64,000 bases of DNA from Bacteroidia bacterium (GTDB lineage: Bacteria > Bacteroidota > Bacteroidia > J057), in the NCBI GenBank assembly GCA_041391665.1, contig JAWKNO010000001.1, forward strand, positions 124,001 through 188,000, in the 5' to 3' direction. Under the pieces are notes generated by a model. It was not told the origin of the DNA and searched no databases. It was given only the letters and a program-made list of their open reading frames with translations. A program made the position numbers and the translations under genes. Positions 43,529 through 52,188 of this stretch are shown in pieces. How positions within the stretch are numbered: position 1 is the first letter of the stretch; each line of letters opens with the position of its first letter.

Positions 43529-45214
43529 ATGATCAGAGTCTGTCTTGTTCTTTTTAGTACCTGGATGTTTTCAGGACTTTTTCACCCTTGCCATTCACAA
43601 TCCATTGACAGAATAAATAAAAAGCACGATGCGCTGAACCGATATGTAGATTTTAGCAACGAAAGTATTCATATACTCTGGGAAATTCATCACCGGTTGG
43701 AAACCTTCAATTCGGACGCGAATGCGTTTGTGATTTCTGGTGGGAAGACCCCTCTGACTTTTGAAATTTCGGATATCATCCGCAATTATCGTTATTACGG
43801 TGTGCTGAAAGGGGTTTGTGCCAAAGCTTATGGCGTTACCGACCCGGAAGTAAATATTAAAAGTCTGTACGAAGTCACTTCTCAGGGCAATGCGGCTATC
43901 CCCGAACAAAATCTTATAAGCCTGAATCGCAAACGCGATGAACTGATGTATCTCGTAATAGAGCTTATCAGTATCTGCGATACGCTCGAATCATATTCCA
44001 ATCAGCGAAGTTTTTACAAAGATCCTTCGCTTTCGGGTGTTTATAAAATGCTCAATCGCTGTTCGCTGATCTATTATGATTTTCAGGGAATGAAAGACCA
44101 GCTTTCCTTCGAAATTTCAGAAGCCTCTTCACCTCTGCCAGCCGAATTGGTAGATTTAAATCAGATTGTACAAAATGCCCGGCAGATTATGGTTTCTGCA
44201 AAAACAGAGGACAGACTAACCCTCCAAAAATATATAACCCTGCTGGAAGGATCGATCGCAAAAGCAGAGTCTTCAAGAGAATCCAACAAAGAAGGGCTTC
44301 GCAAGCTCGATCTTTATTATGACAAAGAGAATATGGGATATACCCATATGATAGAATATGCACACCAGATCATTCGCCGGGCACGTGAGTATTTTGATAC
44401 CGGGTCAAATGCAGTTGCTTATACTGCATATCCACATGCTTACTATCATTACAATGAGCGGCTTCTATCGCTTTACAATCATCACAAATACGGTATCGTC
44501 GCTTATTACAACCGTTTCCTCGGATTTGCCAATAGATCACTGGTCAAACAAATCGAGGAGACGCCGCTTTTTCACGTACTTTTACCGCAAAGTCCGCCAC
44601 TTGCCGATGTTACAGAGAAAGAAGGGGTTTCATATTCCGAATTTGGAGAAGAACCTACCCTGGAAGGGTCAGCTTCCAATAACCTGATTTTTTTGCTCGA
44701 TGTTTCTGCCTCCATGTCCAAACCGGAAAAACTTCCTTTATTAAAGTCTTCCATGGAGTTTATTTTGGATTTGATGCGCCCTGAAGATCAAATTGCCATT
44801 GTTACATATTCCGGTGATTCACGAATTGTCCTTAACGCTACTTCAGCCAGCAACAAAACCACCATTTTGCAGGCGATCCACGATCTGCGATCGGGCGGAG
44901 GTACCAATATCAAAAAAGGAATGCGCCAGGCATATAAAGTCGCTGAAAATCACTTCATCCCTGGTGGAAATAACCGTATTATTCTCGCTTCAGATGGCGC
45001 ATTTGAGTTATCTGCCGCTACGTCCCGCCTTGTTGAGGAAATGTCGTTGGAAGATATTCAGCTTACCGTTTTTCTCTTTGGTAAAAATGAAGCACCACGT
45101 ACAGAAGAGCAATTGGCTTTTCTGGCAAATCTTGGCGGAGGAAATTATTTTCACGTTACTTCTCAAAATGCGAACGAGGTAATATTGAAGGAAGCCAAAG
45201 CCGTGAGAAAATAA
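43529..45214 (+). CDS. Secreted von Willebrand factor A (VWA) domain protein
   Basis: The product is 561 residues. The signal peptide ends near residue 24 (HPCHSQ). A helical region of about 300 residues precedes a C-terminal VWA domain (about 385-555). The MIDAS motif is complete: D391-x-S393-x-S395 (LLDVSASMS), Thr in GGGTNI, Asp in ASDGAF. It probably binds a protein partner with a divalent metal at the cell envelope. It is the last gene of the + strand cluster and ends at a hairpin terminator. Confidence 0.88.
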   Translation: MIRVCLVLFSTWMFSGLFHPCHSQSIDRINKKHDALNRYVDFSNESIHILWEIHHRLETFNSDANAFVISGGKTPLTFEISDIIRNYRYYGVLKGVCAKAYGVTDPEVNIKSLYEVTSQGNAAIPEQNLISLNRKRDELMYLVIELISICDTLESYSNQRSFYKDPSLSGVYKMLNRCSLIYYDFQGMKDQLSFEISEASSPLPAELVDLNQIVQNARQIMVSAKTEDRLTLQKYITLLEGSIAKAESSRESNKEGLRKLDLYYDKENMGYTHMIEYAHQIIRRAREYFDTGSNAVAYTAYPHAYYHYNERLLSLYNHHKYGIVAYYNRFLGFANRSLVKQIEETPLFHVLLPQSPPLADVTEKEGVSYSEFGEEPTLEGSASNNLIFLLDVSASMSKPEKLPLLKSSMEFILDLMRPEDQIAIVTYSGDSRIVLNATSASNKTTILQAIHDLRSGGGTNIKKGMRQAYKVAENHFIPGGNNRIILASDGAFELSAATSRLVEEMSLEDIQLTVFLFGKNEAPRTEEQLAFLANLGGGNYFHVTSQNANEVILKEAKAVRK

Positions 45215-45217
45215 AAA

Positions 45218-45248
45218 TAGCCCGGCAGAGATTCCATCTGCCGGGCTA
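45218..45248. terminator. Bidirectional terminator hairpin
   Basis: TAGCCCGGCAGA (45218-45229) pairs perfectly with TCTGCCGGGCTA (45237-45248) around a 7-base loop. A-rich sequence precedes, giving a T-rich tail on the minus strand; the + side has a weaker tail (ATATGTCTGT). It separates the convergent VWA and protease genes. Confidence 0.8.
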
Positions 45249-45268
45249 ATATGTCTGTAAAAACCTGT

Positions 45269-48200
45269 TTATTCTACAACCAGTTTCTGTACAAAAACCC
45301 CTTTTTCAGAAACAATCCTGACAATATAAATACCTGATGCCAGGTTCGAAACATCTATCTTCGCTGAAGAGGTTTTTACCACTTCACGGGTAATGATCTG
45401 GCCGTTCATGTTCAGCAGGCTAAAATTAAACTGTTTACCAAAGTCTCCTTCCAGTTGAACTTCAATTATCTCATCTGCCGGATTGGGGAAAATACTCACA
45501 TTTACTCCAGGGATCTCATTATTTACAGCGGTAGTCTGTGTGATGATAATATTAAATATTGGCGTTCCCAGAAACCCATTTTGGGGATTTTTTACAGTAA
45601 ATGAGAAGTTATCTGCCGTCGCGTTGTCGCCGTTGTGCTGATATTTTACCTTACCGGTATTTATATCCTCCTGGGTAAACGAAAATCCAACGGAAAGCGC
45701 CTGGTTGTTCTTCAGGATTGTTCCATGTGTGGGGAGCGTTACCAGTGTATAGGTGATATTGGCAGGTGTATTTACGCCATCAGATGCCGCAAGAAACACA
45801 TTTGAAATCACTTCATTTTTCCACTTTAATACTGTCAGGGGAAGATTTGTACCAAAGGCTGGATTTGCAGGCGGTGTGCCGGGACCGGCTGTCTGAAAGG
45901 CCCTGATTTCGGAAGGTTGCCCAACACCGCACACATTGGTAGCGGTAACCCGCCAGTAATAAATAGTTAATGCAGATAGCGGAAGTACGGGAGTAAAGTT
46001 ATTCGTTTTTCTGATATCATAAGAAATAAGTGTACTGGTAATAAAAGACGGACTGAGAGCAACTTCAATATTATAATCATTATCACCCTGAAACGGAGCC
46101 CAGAAAAAACTTGGTGAAGTGGTTACGGCCAATGCGCCATTTTGGGGTGAACCGAGAATCACGGAAGCTGGTACCTGAGACTTAACCTCCAGTACCAGGG
46201 TTCGTGTTTCAGTCTCTCCGGAAGTTGCTGTTCCGACAAGATCAAAACTGTACACCCCCGATGCGATATTATTGGTATTCGATATCGTGAGTATTGAGGT
46301 GTCATTGGCGTTGACGGTTGGCTTGGAAAAAACAGCTACGGCACCCGCTGGGAGGTTAGCGGCACTCAGAGATATCTGACTGCTAAACCCCAGCAGAGAT
46401 GCGGTCACAACCTGAAACCCTGCATTATCGGGTGCACAAACACTGATCGTATCTGCTGGCAAATAGTAGCTAAACCCTGCATTTGCAGGCATACGCACTT
46501 CAAAATCCTGATTAGAAATATCGAAAAATATATTGTCCGCGGCCTCCACTTTTATCCGGGTTTTAAAACCGGGGTTTTCTGGTACTCTGACTGTTGCAAA
46601 CCCTGTATTGAGGAGATCTTCTGCAAGCGTAATCGGATAGGTAAACCCTCCGTCTGTGGACATCAGAATATTGACCTTTACACAATTGACAGGTGCGAGA
46701 TTGGTACCGGCAACATCCCATGTCACATCTTCCCATGTACCGGCAATCCATACTGGCGCACTTGTATTGGGCTGGGTAACCAGAAATGGTCCGGCAGTAT
46801 TTGTAGATTTAAATGCCACCTGTCCATATTCTACTCCGCCTCCTCCTGCGTGATTGTCGCGCACGGTCATCCGAAAAGTCATATCACGGGAATATGTTGG
46901 AAGTTTTTCGCCATAAGCAGAGGCATTTGCCACAATCACATTGATAGCCGGAAATATTCTTGTGGGAGAAGCTGAAGGTAAAAATGATCTGAATAATGGC
47001 GCATTCCCTGAAGGCGTGTTGGGATCACCGGCAGGTCCCAGGTCAAATTCTTCCCAGCTGTAAGTCATTACGTCCCCATCCGGATCAGTTGCTGATCCGG
47101 TCAACTGAAAAGGTGTGGCTATCGGGATAAAAAATCCACCGGCAGGAACAGAGACTACAGGAGCCTGATTGTTTACAGAAATAGTCTGCGGGCAATTGCT
47201 TCCAGGCCCGACTCTGCTGTAATTCACGATTTCCGAATAAGCACTATTGTGGAAAACGAGGTCGCGGTTATTCTGAATATTGTGTGGGGCGCATGCACTG
47301 GGATATCCCATAATGGTCGATCCGCTGCCAGGTTCATACGCTGTAGATGCACTGCGCTGCTGGATACAGGATGCGGCATTAGTATTAAAGGTATGATTTG
47401 CGCCAAATTGATGGCCCATCTCATGGGCAATAATTCCGGCAAATGCTCCTCCGGCAGGGGTGGGAAGCGAAGACGCGCCACGTGCTTTCCCATTTCCACA
47501 AACAGAACCCAACTGGGCAATTCCCGCAACAAAAACGCCTGACTGTGGATTGGCAAGTGAAAGTACATGGCCGATATCGTAGTTGCTATTACCTATTGCA
47601 GCATCTACTGCGTTTTGATTCTGATTGAGCATGGTAGGCAGAGCGCCATTGGTATAAGGGTCTGCACCTGTGTATATCAGCAAATTATTGTTGGGAATAA
47701 GTACAAGTCTGATAGAAACTTCATTCTCATAGATTGCATTCACCTGATTCAGTACGGTCGTCATCGCAGCCATCGCACCGGCCACTGTACCTCCATGATA
47801 TGCAGTGTAACCACTATCCGCAGCCAAAGCCAGGCGATAGGTCAATAGTTCTCCTTCTATTCCTTCTGTGAGATTGTCTGGTAGCGCAAGATGGAAATCT
47901 TCATCTTCAACACCACAAATGCCATCTTTACTGCCATCGTCGATATCTCTCTTCCAATAGCTGATATAGTCTGTTGTGGTAAGGCTATTATATGGGTCTA
48001 TGAACGCACTTCCATTTTTACCCAGCACGATCGCATGAACTCCTTTTTGTGTTTTGTCCAGGCGAATGTAAGCTGAAGGATCATCGACCCCTTTGCCGGC
48101 ATATGTTTTGATTTCGGGAAATTTCGCGGCAAGCTCCGGCGCCATGATTGGCGATTCCACAATCCGAAAACGCTCAAATGTGCCATCTGGCATCGGGATT

Positions 48201-48451
48201 TTTACCTCAACAGGACTCGCTGCGGCAGTTGTAAATTCCATAGGCGCAAGACTTAGCTTTTGCTGCCATTCAGATGTATTCAGCCTAAAGGTTTTGTAAC
48301 GGTCTGGAATGACCTTTCGCTCGCCTTGATCCAAAATATCGGTCTCAGAAATTTTTAGCCACGGGTTTTTATCTGGCTGTGCAGTCAGATTACTCTGAGT
48401 CAGAAGAAAACCTGTCAGGGTAATCCAAAATAATCTTATGAAGAAGGTCAT
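45269..48451 (-). CDS. Reprolysin-like zinc metalloprotease with T9SS sorting domain (paralogue 1)
   Basis: The product is 1060 residues from ATG 48451, which gives a signal peptide ending at SNLTAQ and avoids overlap with the upstream gene. A propeptide of about 180 residues precedes an M12B-like catalytic domain with HEMGHQFGANH at 343-353 (HExxHxxGxxH). Downstream are Ig/fibronectin-like regions, a cadherin/CSPG-type repeat (FTQEDINTGKVKYQHNG, FSFTV) and a T9SS type A tail (SIFPNPADEIIEVQL ... GIYIVRIVSEKG). It is a secreted protease, 19 bp downstream of its longer paralogue and co-directional with the ECF-sigma operon. The target is unknown. Confidence 0.88.
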   Translation of the reverse strand: MTFFIRLFWITLTGFLLTQSNLTAQPDKNPWLKISETDILDQGERKVIPDRYKTFRLNTSEWQQKLSLAPMEFTTAAASPVEVKIPMPDGTFERFRIVESPIMAPELAAKFPEIKTYAGKGVDDPSAYIRLDKTQKGVHAIVLGKNGSAFIDPYNSLTTTDYISYWKRDIDDGSKDGICGVEDEDFHLALPDNLTEGIEGELLTYRLALAADSGYTAYHGGTVAGAMAAMTTVLNQVNAIYENEVSIRLVLIPNNNLLIYTGADPYTNGALPTMLNQNQNAVDAAIGNSNYDIGHVLSLANPQSGVFVAGIAQLGSVCGNGKARGASSLPTPAGGAFAGIIAHEMGHQFGANHTFNTNAASCIQQRSASTAYEPGSGSTIMGYPSACAPHNIQNNRDLVFHNSAYSEIVNYSRVGPGSNCPQTISVNNQAPVVSVPAGGFFIPIATPFQLTGSATDPDGDVMTYSWEEFDLGPAGDPNTPSGNAPLFRSFLPSASPTRIFPAINVIVANASAYGEKLPTYSRDMTFRMTVRDNHAGGGGVEYGQVAFKSTNTAGPFLVTQPNTSAPVWIAGTWEDVTWDVAGTNLAPVNCVKVNILMSTDGGFTYPITLAEDLLNTGFATVRVPENPGFKTRIKVEAADNIFFDISNQDFEVRMPANAGFSYYLPADTISVCAPDNAGFQVVTASLLGFSSQISLSAANLPAGAVAVFSKPTVNANDTSILTISNTNNIASGVYSFDLVGTATSGETETRTLVLEVKSQVPASVILGSPQNGALAVTTSPSFFWAPFQGDNDYNIEVALSPSFITSTLISYDIRKTNNFTPVLPLSALTIYYWRVTATNVCGVGQPSEIRAFQTAGPGTPPANPAFGTNLPLTVLKWKNEVISNVFLAASDGVNTPANITYTLVTLPTHGTILKNNQALSVGFSFTQEDINTGKVKYQHNGDNATADNFSFTVKNPQNGFLGTPIFNIIITQTTAVNNEIPGVNVSIFPNPADEIIEVQLEGDFGKQFNFSLLNMNGQIITREVVKTSSAKIDVSNLASGIYIVRIVSEKGVFVQKLVVE

Positions 48452-48470
48452 TTTATAACTTTTAAATGGG

Positions 48471-51400
48471 TTATTTTTGAATGATAACTTTTTGAATAAA
48501 ACTTTGTTCTGATGCAATTACGCGAAGCAGATAGATTCCATTTGGCACCTGGCCGACCGGGAAGTCAAATTCTGCTTTTCCTGCCACGACTTGTGTACTT
48601 TGCCTGCTGATCACGATTCCCTGAATGTTCAGAAGTTCTGCCTGCACAATTCCATGCAAACTGCCTGAAATATCTGCCTTAAACTGAACACCTGCCGGAT
48701 TGGGATAAACAGAAACCGCGAGGTCGTTTACCGGATTGGATATCGCCGTAGTGGTAGTGATTGCCACAGAAAAAGTAGGCGTTCCCAACCAACCGCCATC
48801 CGCATTGGTAATGGTAAATGTAAAGTTATCACTTACTGTAGTGGTTCCATTGTGTTGATAGCGCACTTTTCCATTATTGATATCTTCCTGAGTAAATGTT
48901 CCCCCCAAAGGCAATGAAACACTATCCAGTTGTACAAAACCATTAACGGGAAGCGTCACCAGTGTAAACGTTAAATCCCCGGGACTGCTGACAGAATCCG
49001 TAGCTTCAAGAAATTGTGACGTAATGGTCTCATGTTTCCACTGTAGAAGTGAAAGCAGATTATTTTTTACCAAAACCGGCTTTTTCACAATACCATTGGA
49101 CTCACAAATTTCGAGCGTCCAGGAATTGAGCATTCCACCATCAAAATTTTCATTATCGGTTACTTTCAGTATCCATATTCCCGCCGAATTCATTCCGTCA
49201 AAAACAGCCAGGCTATCTTTGGGCCTGAAGGTTCCACCTCCTACAGGAGGGCACGGGAAAGTGGCAGAAAGTGCTTCATCATCCAGGTTTAAGTCAAAGT
49301 CCTCATCATTCTCTCCGCAAATCCGGGAAAAAAGCGTAGCCGTTTTATTGCTGGGTCCCTGCAACACGACATCGAGGTCGTTGATCCACGAATGAGTGAA
49401 ATTCAGATTTTTTACATTCACATCTGCTATAGTAATATTTGCAGGAACAACAACGATCGACTGGACCGTCAGCGGCGCGCCAAATGCAGGAATAGTCAGC
49501 GGAAGATTTCCTGCTGTAAAGGTCTGACAAGGGAATGCTTTTGTCTGGAAAGCGGCAACCGGAGAATATGCACCTTTTCCACAAATATTCACTGCCCTTA
49601 CCCGCCAATAGTGCACAGTAAAAGAAGCCAACGAGGTGGAAGGGGTAAACTGATTGGTTGTAATCCCTGACAGATTCAACACCAATGAAGCCGGAGCAAA
49701 ATCAGGTTGCGTAGCTACCTGCAGTTCATAGGTAACCGTTCCCGAAACAGGTGCCCATAAAAATGCCGGGGTCAGTTCCTGATTCGCAATACCATTGGGC
49801 GGCAGCGCTGTACTCACAGCAATGGGCGGTTGATTCTGAATATTCAAAACATAAGAAACCGAATCGGTTTCTCCGCCCGTTCCTACGCCTTTTATGATCA
49901 AATTTGCAGTTTGCGAAGCTACAGCTCCCGTAACAGTAATCGCAATCGATACTGTATCTGCAGGCTGCACAGGGTTGGGGGAAAACACGGCAGAGACCCC
50001 TGCGGGGAGATTCGGAATAGAAAGGGTTACATCACTGTTAAAATTGAGTAACGACGTAACAACCATATCAATCGAAAAAGAAAATGGTGCACATACATTA
50101 GCAGAATTTTGAGGAAGATAAAAATCAAACCCCGGGGTAGTCGGAACCTGAATGGAAAAATTCTGATTGGAGATATCAAAGAATACATTGTCAGCGGCCT
50201 TTACTTTGACCCTGTTGGTAACACCCGGAAGATTGGGAACAATTACAGATGCCGAACCGGTATTAGGTACGTCTGCCGCAAGAAGGGTAGGGTAGGTAAA
50301 TCCTCCATCAGAAGACAAATAAATATCCACCTTCACACAGTTTACCGGAGCTTTGTCCGTATTCGCTACATTCCATTTTACCTCTCTGATCGTACCGGCA
50401 ATCCATACCATCTGGGTATTAGGTTCTGTCACCACAAAAGGCCCCGCCTGTGCAGTTGACTGAAAAGAAATTTCATCATTATTCACACCGCCACCACCGG
50501 CTTTATTATCCCTTACCGTAGAGCGAAATTTAAGAGAACGACTTGTTGTAGGCAGGACTTCGCCCAGACTGGGCTGATTATTGATGATTGTTGATAATCT
50601 GGGGAAAACCCGGGTCGGAGATGTGGATGGATTAAATGACCGGAAAAGCGGAGCCGTGCCCACCGGGTTATTGGGCGAGCCCCCGGGACCAAGATCAAAC
50701 TGTTCCCAACAATAAGTAATCGGATCGTTGTCAGGATCAGAACCCACTGCGGTAAGTTCGAAAGGAGTCTGAATGGGAATATAAAACCCTCCGTTACCCG
50801 CATCTACTATTGGGGGCTGGTTGCCAGTAGCTACAATGACGGCACAGCTATTACCCTGTCCGCTGGTAATATAATTAATGATTTCATCATAGCTCGCCCC
50901 ATGAAAGTAATCATCGCTATTATTCTGTATATCATCATTTCCACAAATGCCTGCATAAGCCATAATGGTACTTCCGCTCCCTGGTTCGTAAGCCGTAGGC
51001 CCATTCCGGTTACCACCTCCGCAACTACCTGTATTTCCATTGAATGTATGGTTGCCGCCAAACTGATGGCCCATTTCATGAGCCACAAAATCAACATCAA
51101 AGGGATCGCCTATCGGTGAGGGACTACCTGTCACCCCTTGAGCTTTTTGCCCATTGGAGCAGACACTACCTAAGCTGGCAATGCCGCCGCCGCCCGTGCT
51201 GAAAACATGACCGATATCATAGTTGGCCGAACCAATAACCGTGTTGACTGCGGTCTGATTCTGACTGAGCATTGCCCCGCCATTGTTGTTGAAATAGGGA
51301 TCGGTGGAAGCGTTGGTGTAAATCAGTAAATCGTTATTTGCTACAAGCTCCAGTCTCACCGCAATTTCCCTTTCATATATCCCAACTATGCGGTTTACCG

Positions 51401-52079
51401 AAGTGACAACCGCAGCCATTGCACCAGCTACCGTTCCGCCATGAAAAGAAGTATATTCACCGGTAGTAGCGACAGCAAGCCTGTATTTCCTCAAAAAGTC
51501 TCCCGAACTTTCTATTCCCAACACAGCAGGTGTTTCGCCTTTTCCGGTATCAGGCAGATTGCATATAGCACCAAGATCGCGCTTCGATGAAACAAAGTCG
51601 CGCTTGTAGTAGGTAATATATTCCTTCGTGGTATTGGGAGAATAGGGATCTACGAATACATTGCCATTGGGAGACAACACCATAATATGTGTCCCTTTGG
51701 GAGTAATATCCAGCCTAACTGTAGCCGTGGGGTCATCCACGCCAAAACCCACATACGTGCGAATTTCCGGAAATTTTGCGGCAAGCTGAGGAGCCATCAC
51801 CGGCGATTCTGCAATCATAAATCGCTGAAAAGTGCCATCTGGCATCGGCAAAGCCCATTCCATCTTCAAGCCCGTCTCCTCTTTGGGTGCAGTCATCAAG
51901 GCTGCAGAATAATCATCGACGTTGAGTTGTACAGTTTTATATTTTTGTGGGATAATGAACCTTCCCGACCGGTTTGATATTTCATTTTCATCGTGAAAAT
52001 GCCATAGGCGGGAAGAATTTTGGGAATAGGCAGAAAAACCTAAAATACTCAGGAAAAAAGTAAAGATAAACTTGTTCAT
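48471..52079 (-). CDS. Reprolysin-like zinc metalloprotease with P-domain and T9SS sorting domain (paralogue 2)
   Basis: The product is 1202 residues. The signal peptide ends near FSAYSQ (about residue 20). It has the same order as paralogue 1: propeptide, HEMGHQFGGNH at 334-344, Ig/fibronectin-like part, cadherin/CSPG-type repeat (FTQEDINNGKVRYQHNG) and T9SS tail (VYPNPAGVQFKADIS). It also has a proprotein-convertase P-domain (about 900-1010: LNFTHSWINDLDVVLQGPSN, AGIWILKVTDNENFDGG, LNSWTLEICE) that paralogue 1 lacks. It may have its own promoter (52121-52128). Confidence 0.88.
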   Translation of the reverse strand: MNKFIFTFFLSILGFSAYSQNSSRLWHFHDENEISNRSGRFIIPQKYKTVQLNVDDYSAALMTAPKEETGLKMEWALPMPDGTFQRFMIAESPVMAPQLAAKFPEIRTYVGFGVDDPTATVRLDITPKGTHIMVLSPNGNVFVDPYSPNTTKEYITYYKRDFVSSKRDLGAICNLPDTGKGETPAVLGIESSGDFLRKYRLAVATTGEYTSFHGGTVAGAMAAVVTSVNRIVGIYEREIAVRLELVANNDLLIYTNASTDPYFNNNGGAMLSQNQTAVNTVIGSANYDIGHVFSTGGGGIASLGSVCSNGQKAQGVTGSPSPIGDPFDVDFVAHEMGHQFGGNHTFNGNTGSCGGGNRNGPTAYEPGSGSTIMAYAGICGNDDIQNNSDDYFHGASYDEIINYITSGQGNSCAVIVATGNQPPIVDAGNGGFYIPIQTPFELTAVGSDPDNDPITYCWEQFDLGPGGSPNNPVGTAPLFRSFNPSTSPTRVFPRLSTIINNQPSLGEVLPTTSRSLKFRSTVRDNKAGGGGVNNDEISFQSTAQAGPFVVTEPNTQMVWIAGTIREVKWNVANTDKAPVNCVKVDIYLSSDGGFTYPTLLAADVPNTGSASVIVPNLPGVTNRVKVKAADNVFFDISNQNFSIQVPTTPGFDFYLPQNSANVCAPFSFSIDMVVTSLLNFNSDVTLSIPNLPAGVSAVFSPNPVQPADTVSIAITVTGAVASQTANLIIKGVGTGGETDSVSYVLNIQNQPPIAVSTALPPNGIANQELTPAFLWAPVSGTVTYELQVATQPDFAPASLVLNLSGITTNQFTPSTSLASFTVHYWRVRAVNICGKGAYSPVAAFQTKAFPCQTFTAGNLPLTIPAFGAPLTVQSIVVVPANITIADVNVKNLNFTHSWINDLDVVLQGPSNKTATLFSRICGENDEDFDLNLDDEALSATFPCPPVGGGTFRPKDSLAVFDGMNSAGIWILKVTDNENFDGGMLNSWTLEICESNGIVKKPVLVKNNLLSLLQWKHETITSQFLEATDSVSSPGDLTFTLVTLPVNGFVQLDSVSLPLGGTFTQEDINNGKVRYQHNGTTTVSDNFTFTITNADGGWLGTPTFSVAITTTTAISNPVNDLAVSVYPNPAGVQFKADISGSLHGIVQAELLNIQGIVISRQSTQVVAGKAEFDFPVGQVPNGIYLLRVIASEQSFIQKVIIQK

Positions 52080-52120
52080 ATATTGTTAGTCGTGGGTGGA
52101 TAATCCGTGGAATAAGAAAG

Positions 52121-52128
52121 CAAAAATA
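52121..52128 (-). promoter_or_regulatory. -7 element for the protease pair
   Basis: On the minus strand this reads TATTTTTG (TAnnTTTG), 41 bp before the ATG at 52079. It could transcribe both proteases independently of the receptor gene upstream. No -33 TTG is visible at 19 bp. Confidence 0.38.
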
Positions 52129-52188
52129 CCGCTGAGAAATTTAACTTTCCCATCTCTGATCATGTTAATCGTTTCTTTGTTGGAAAAA

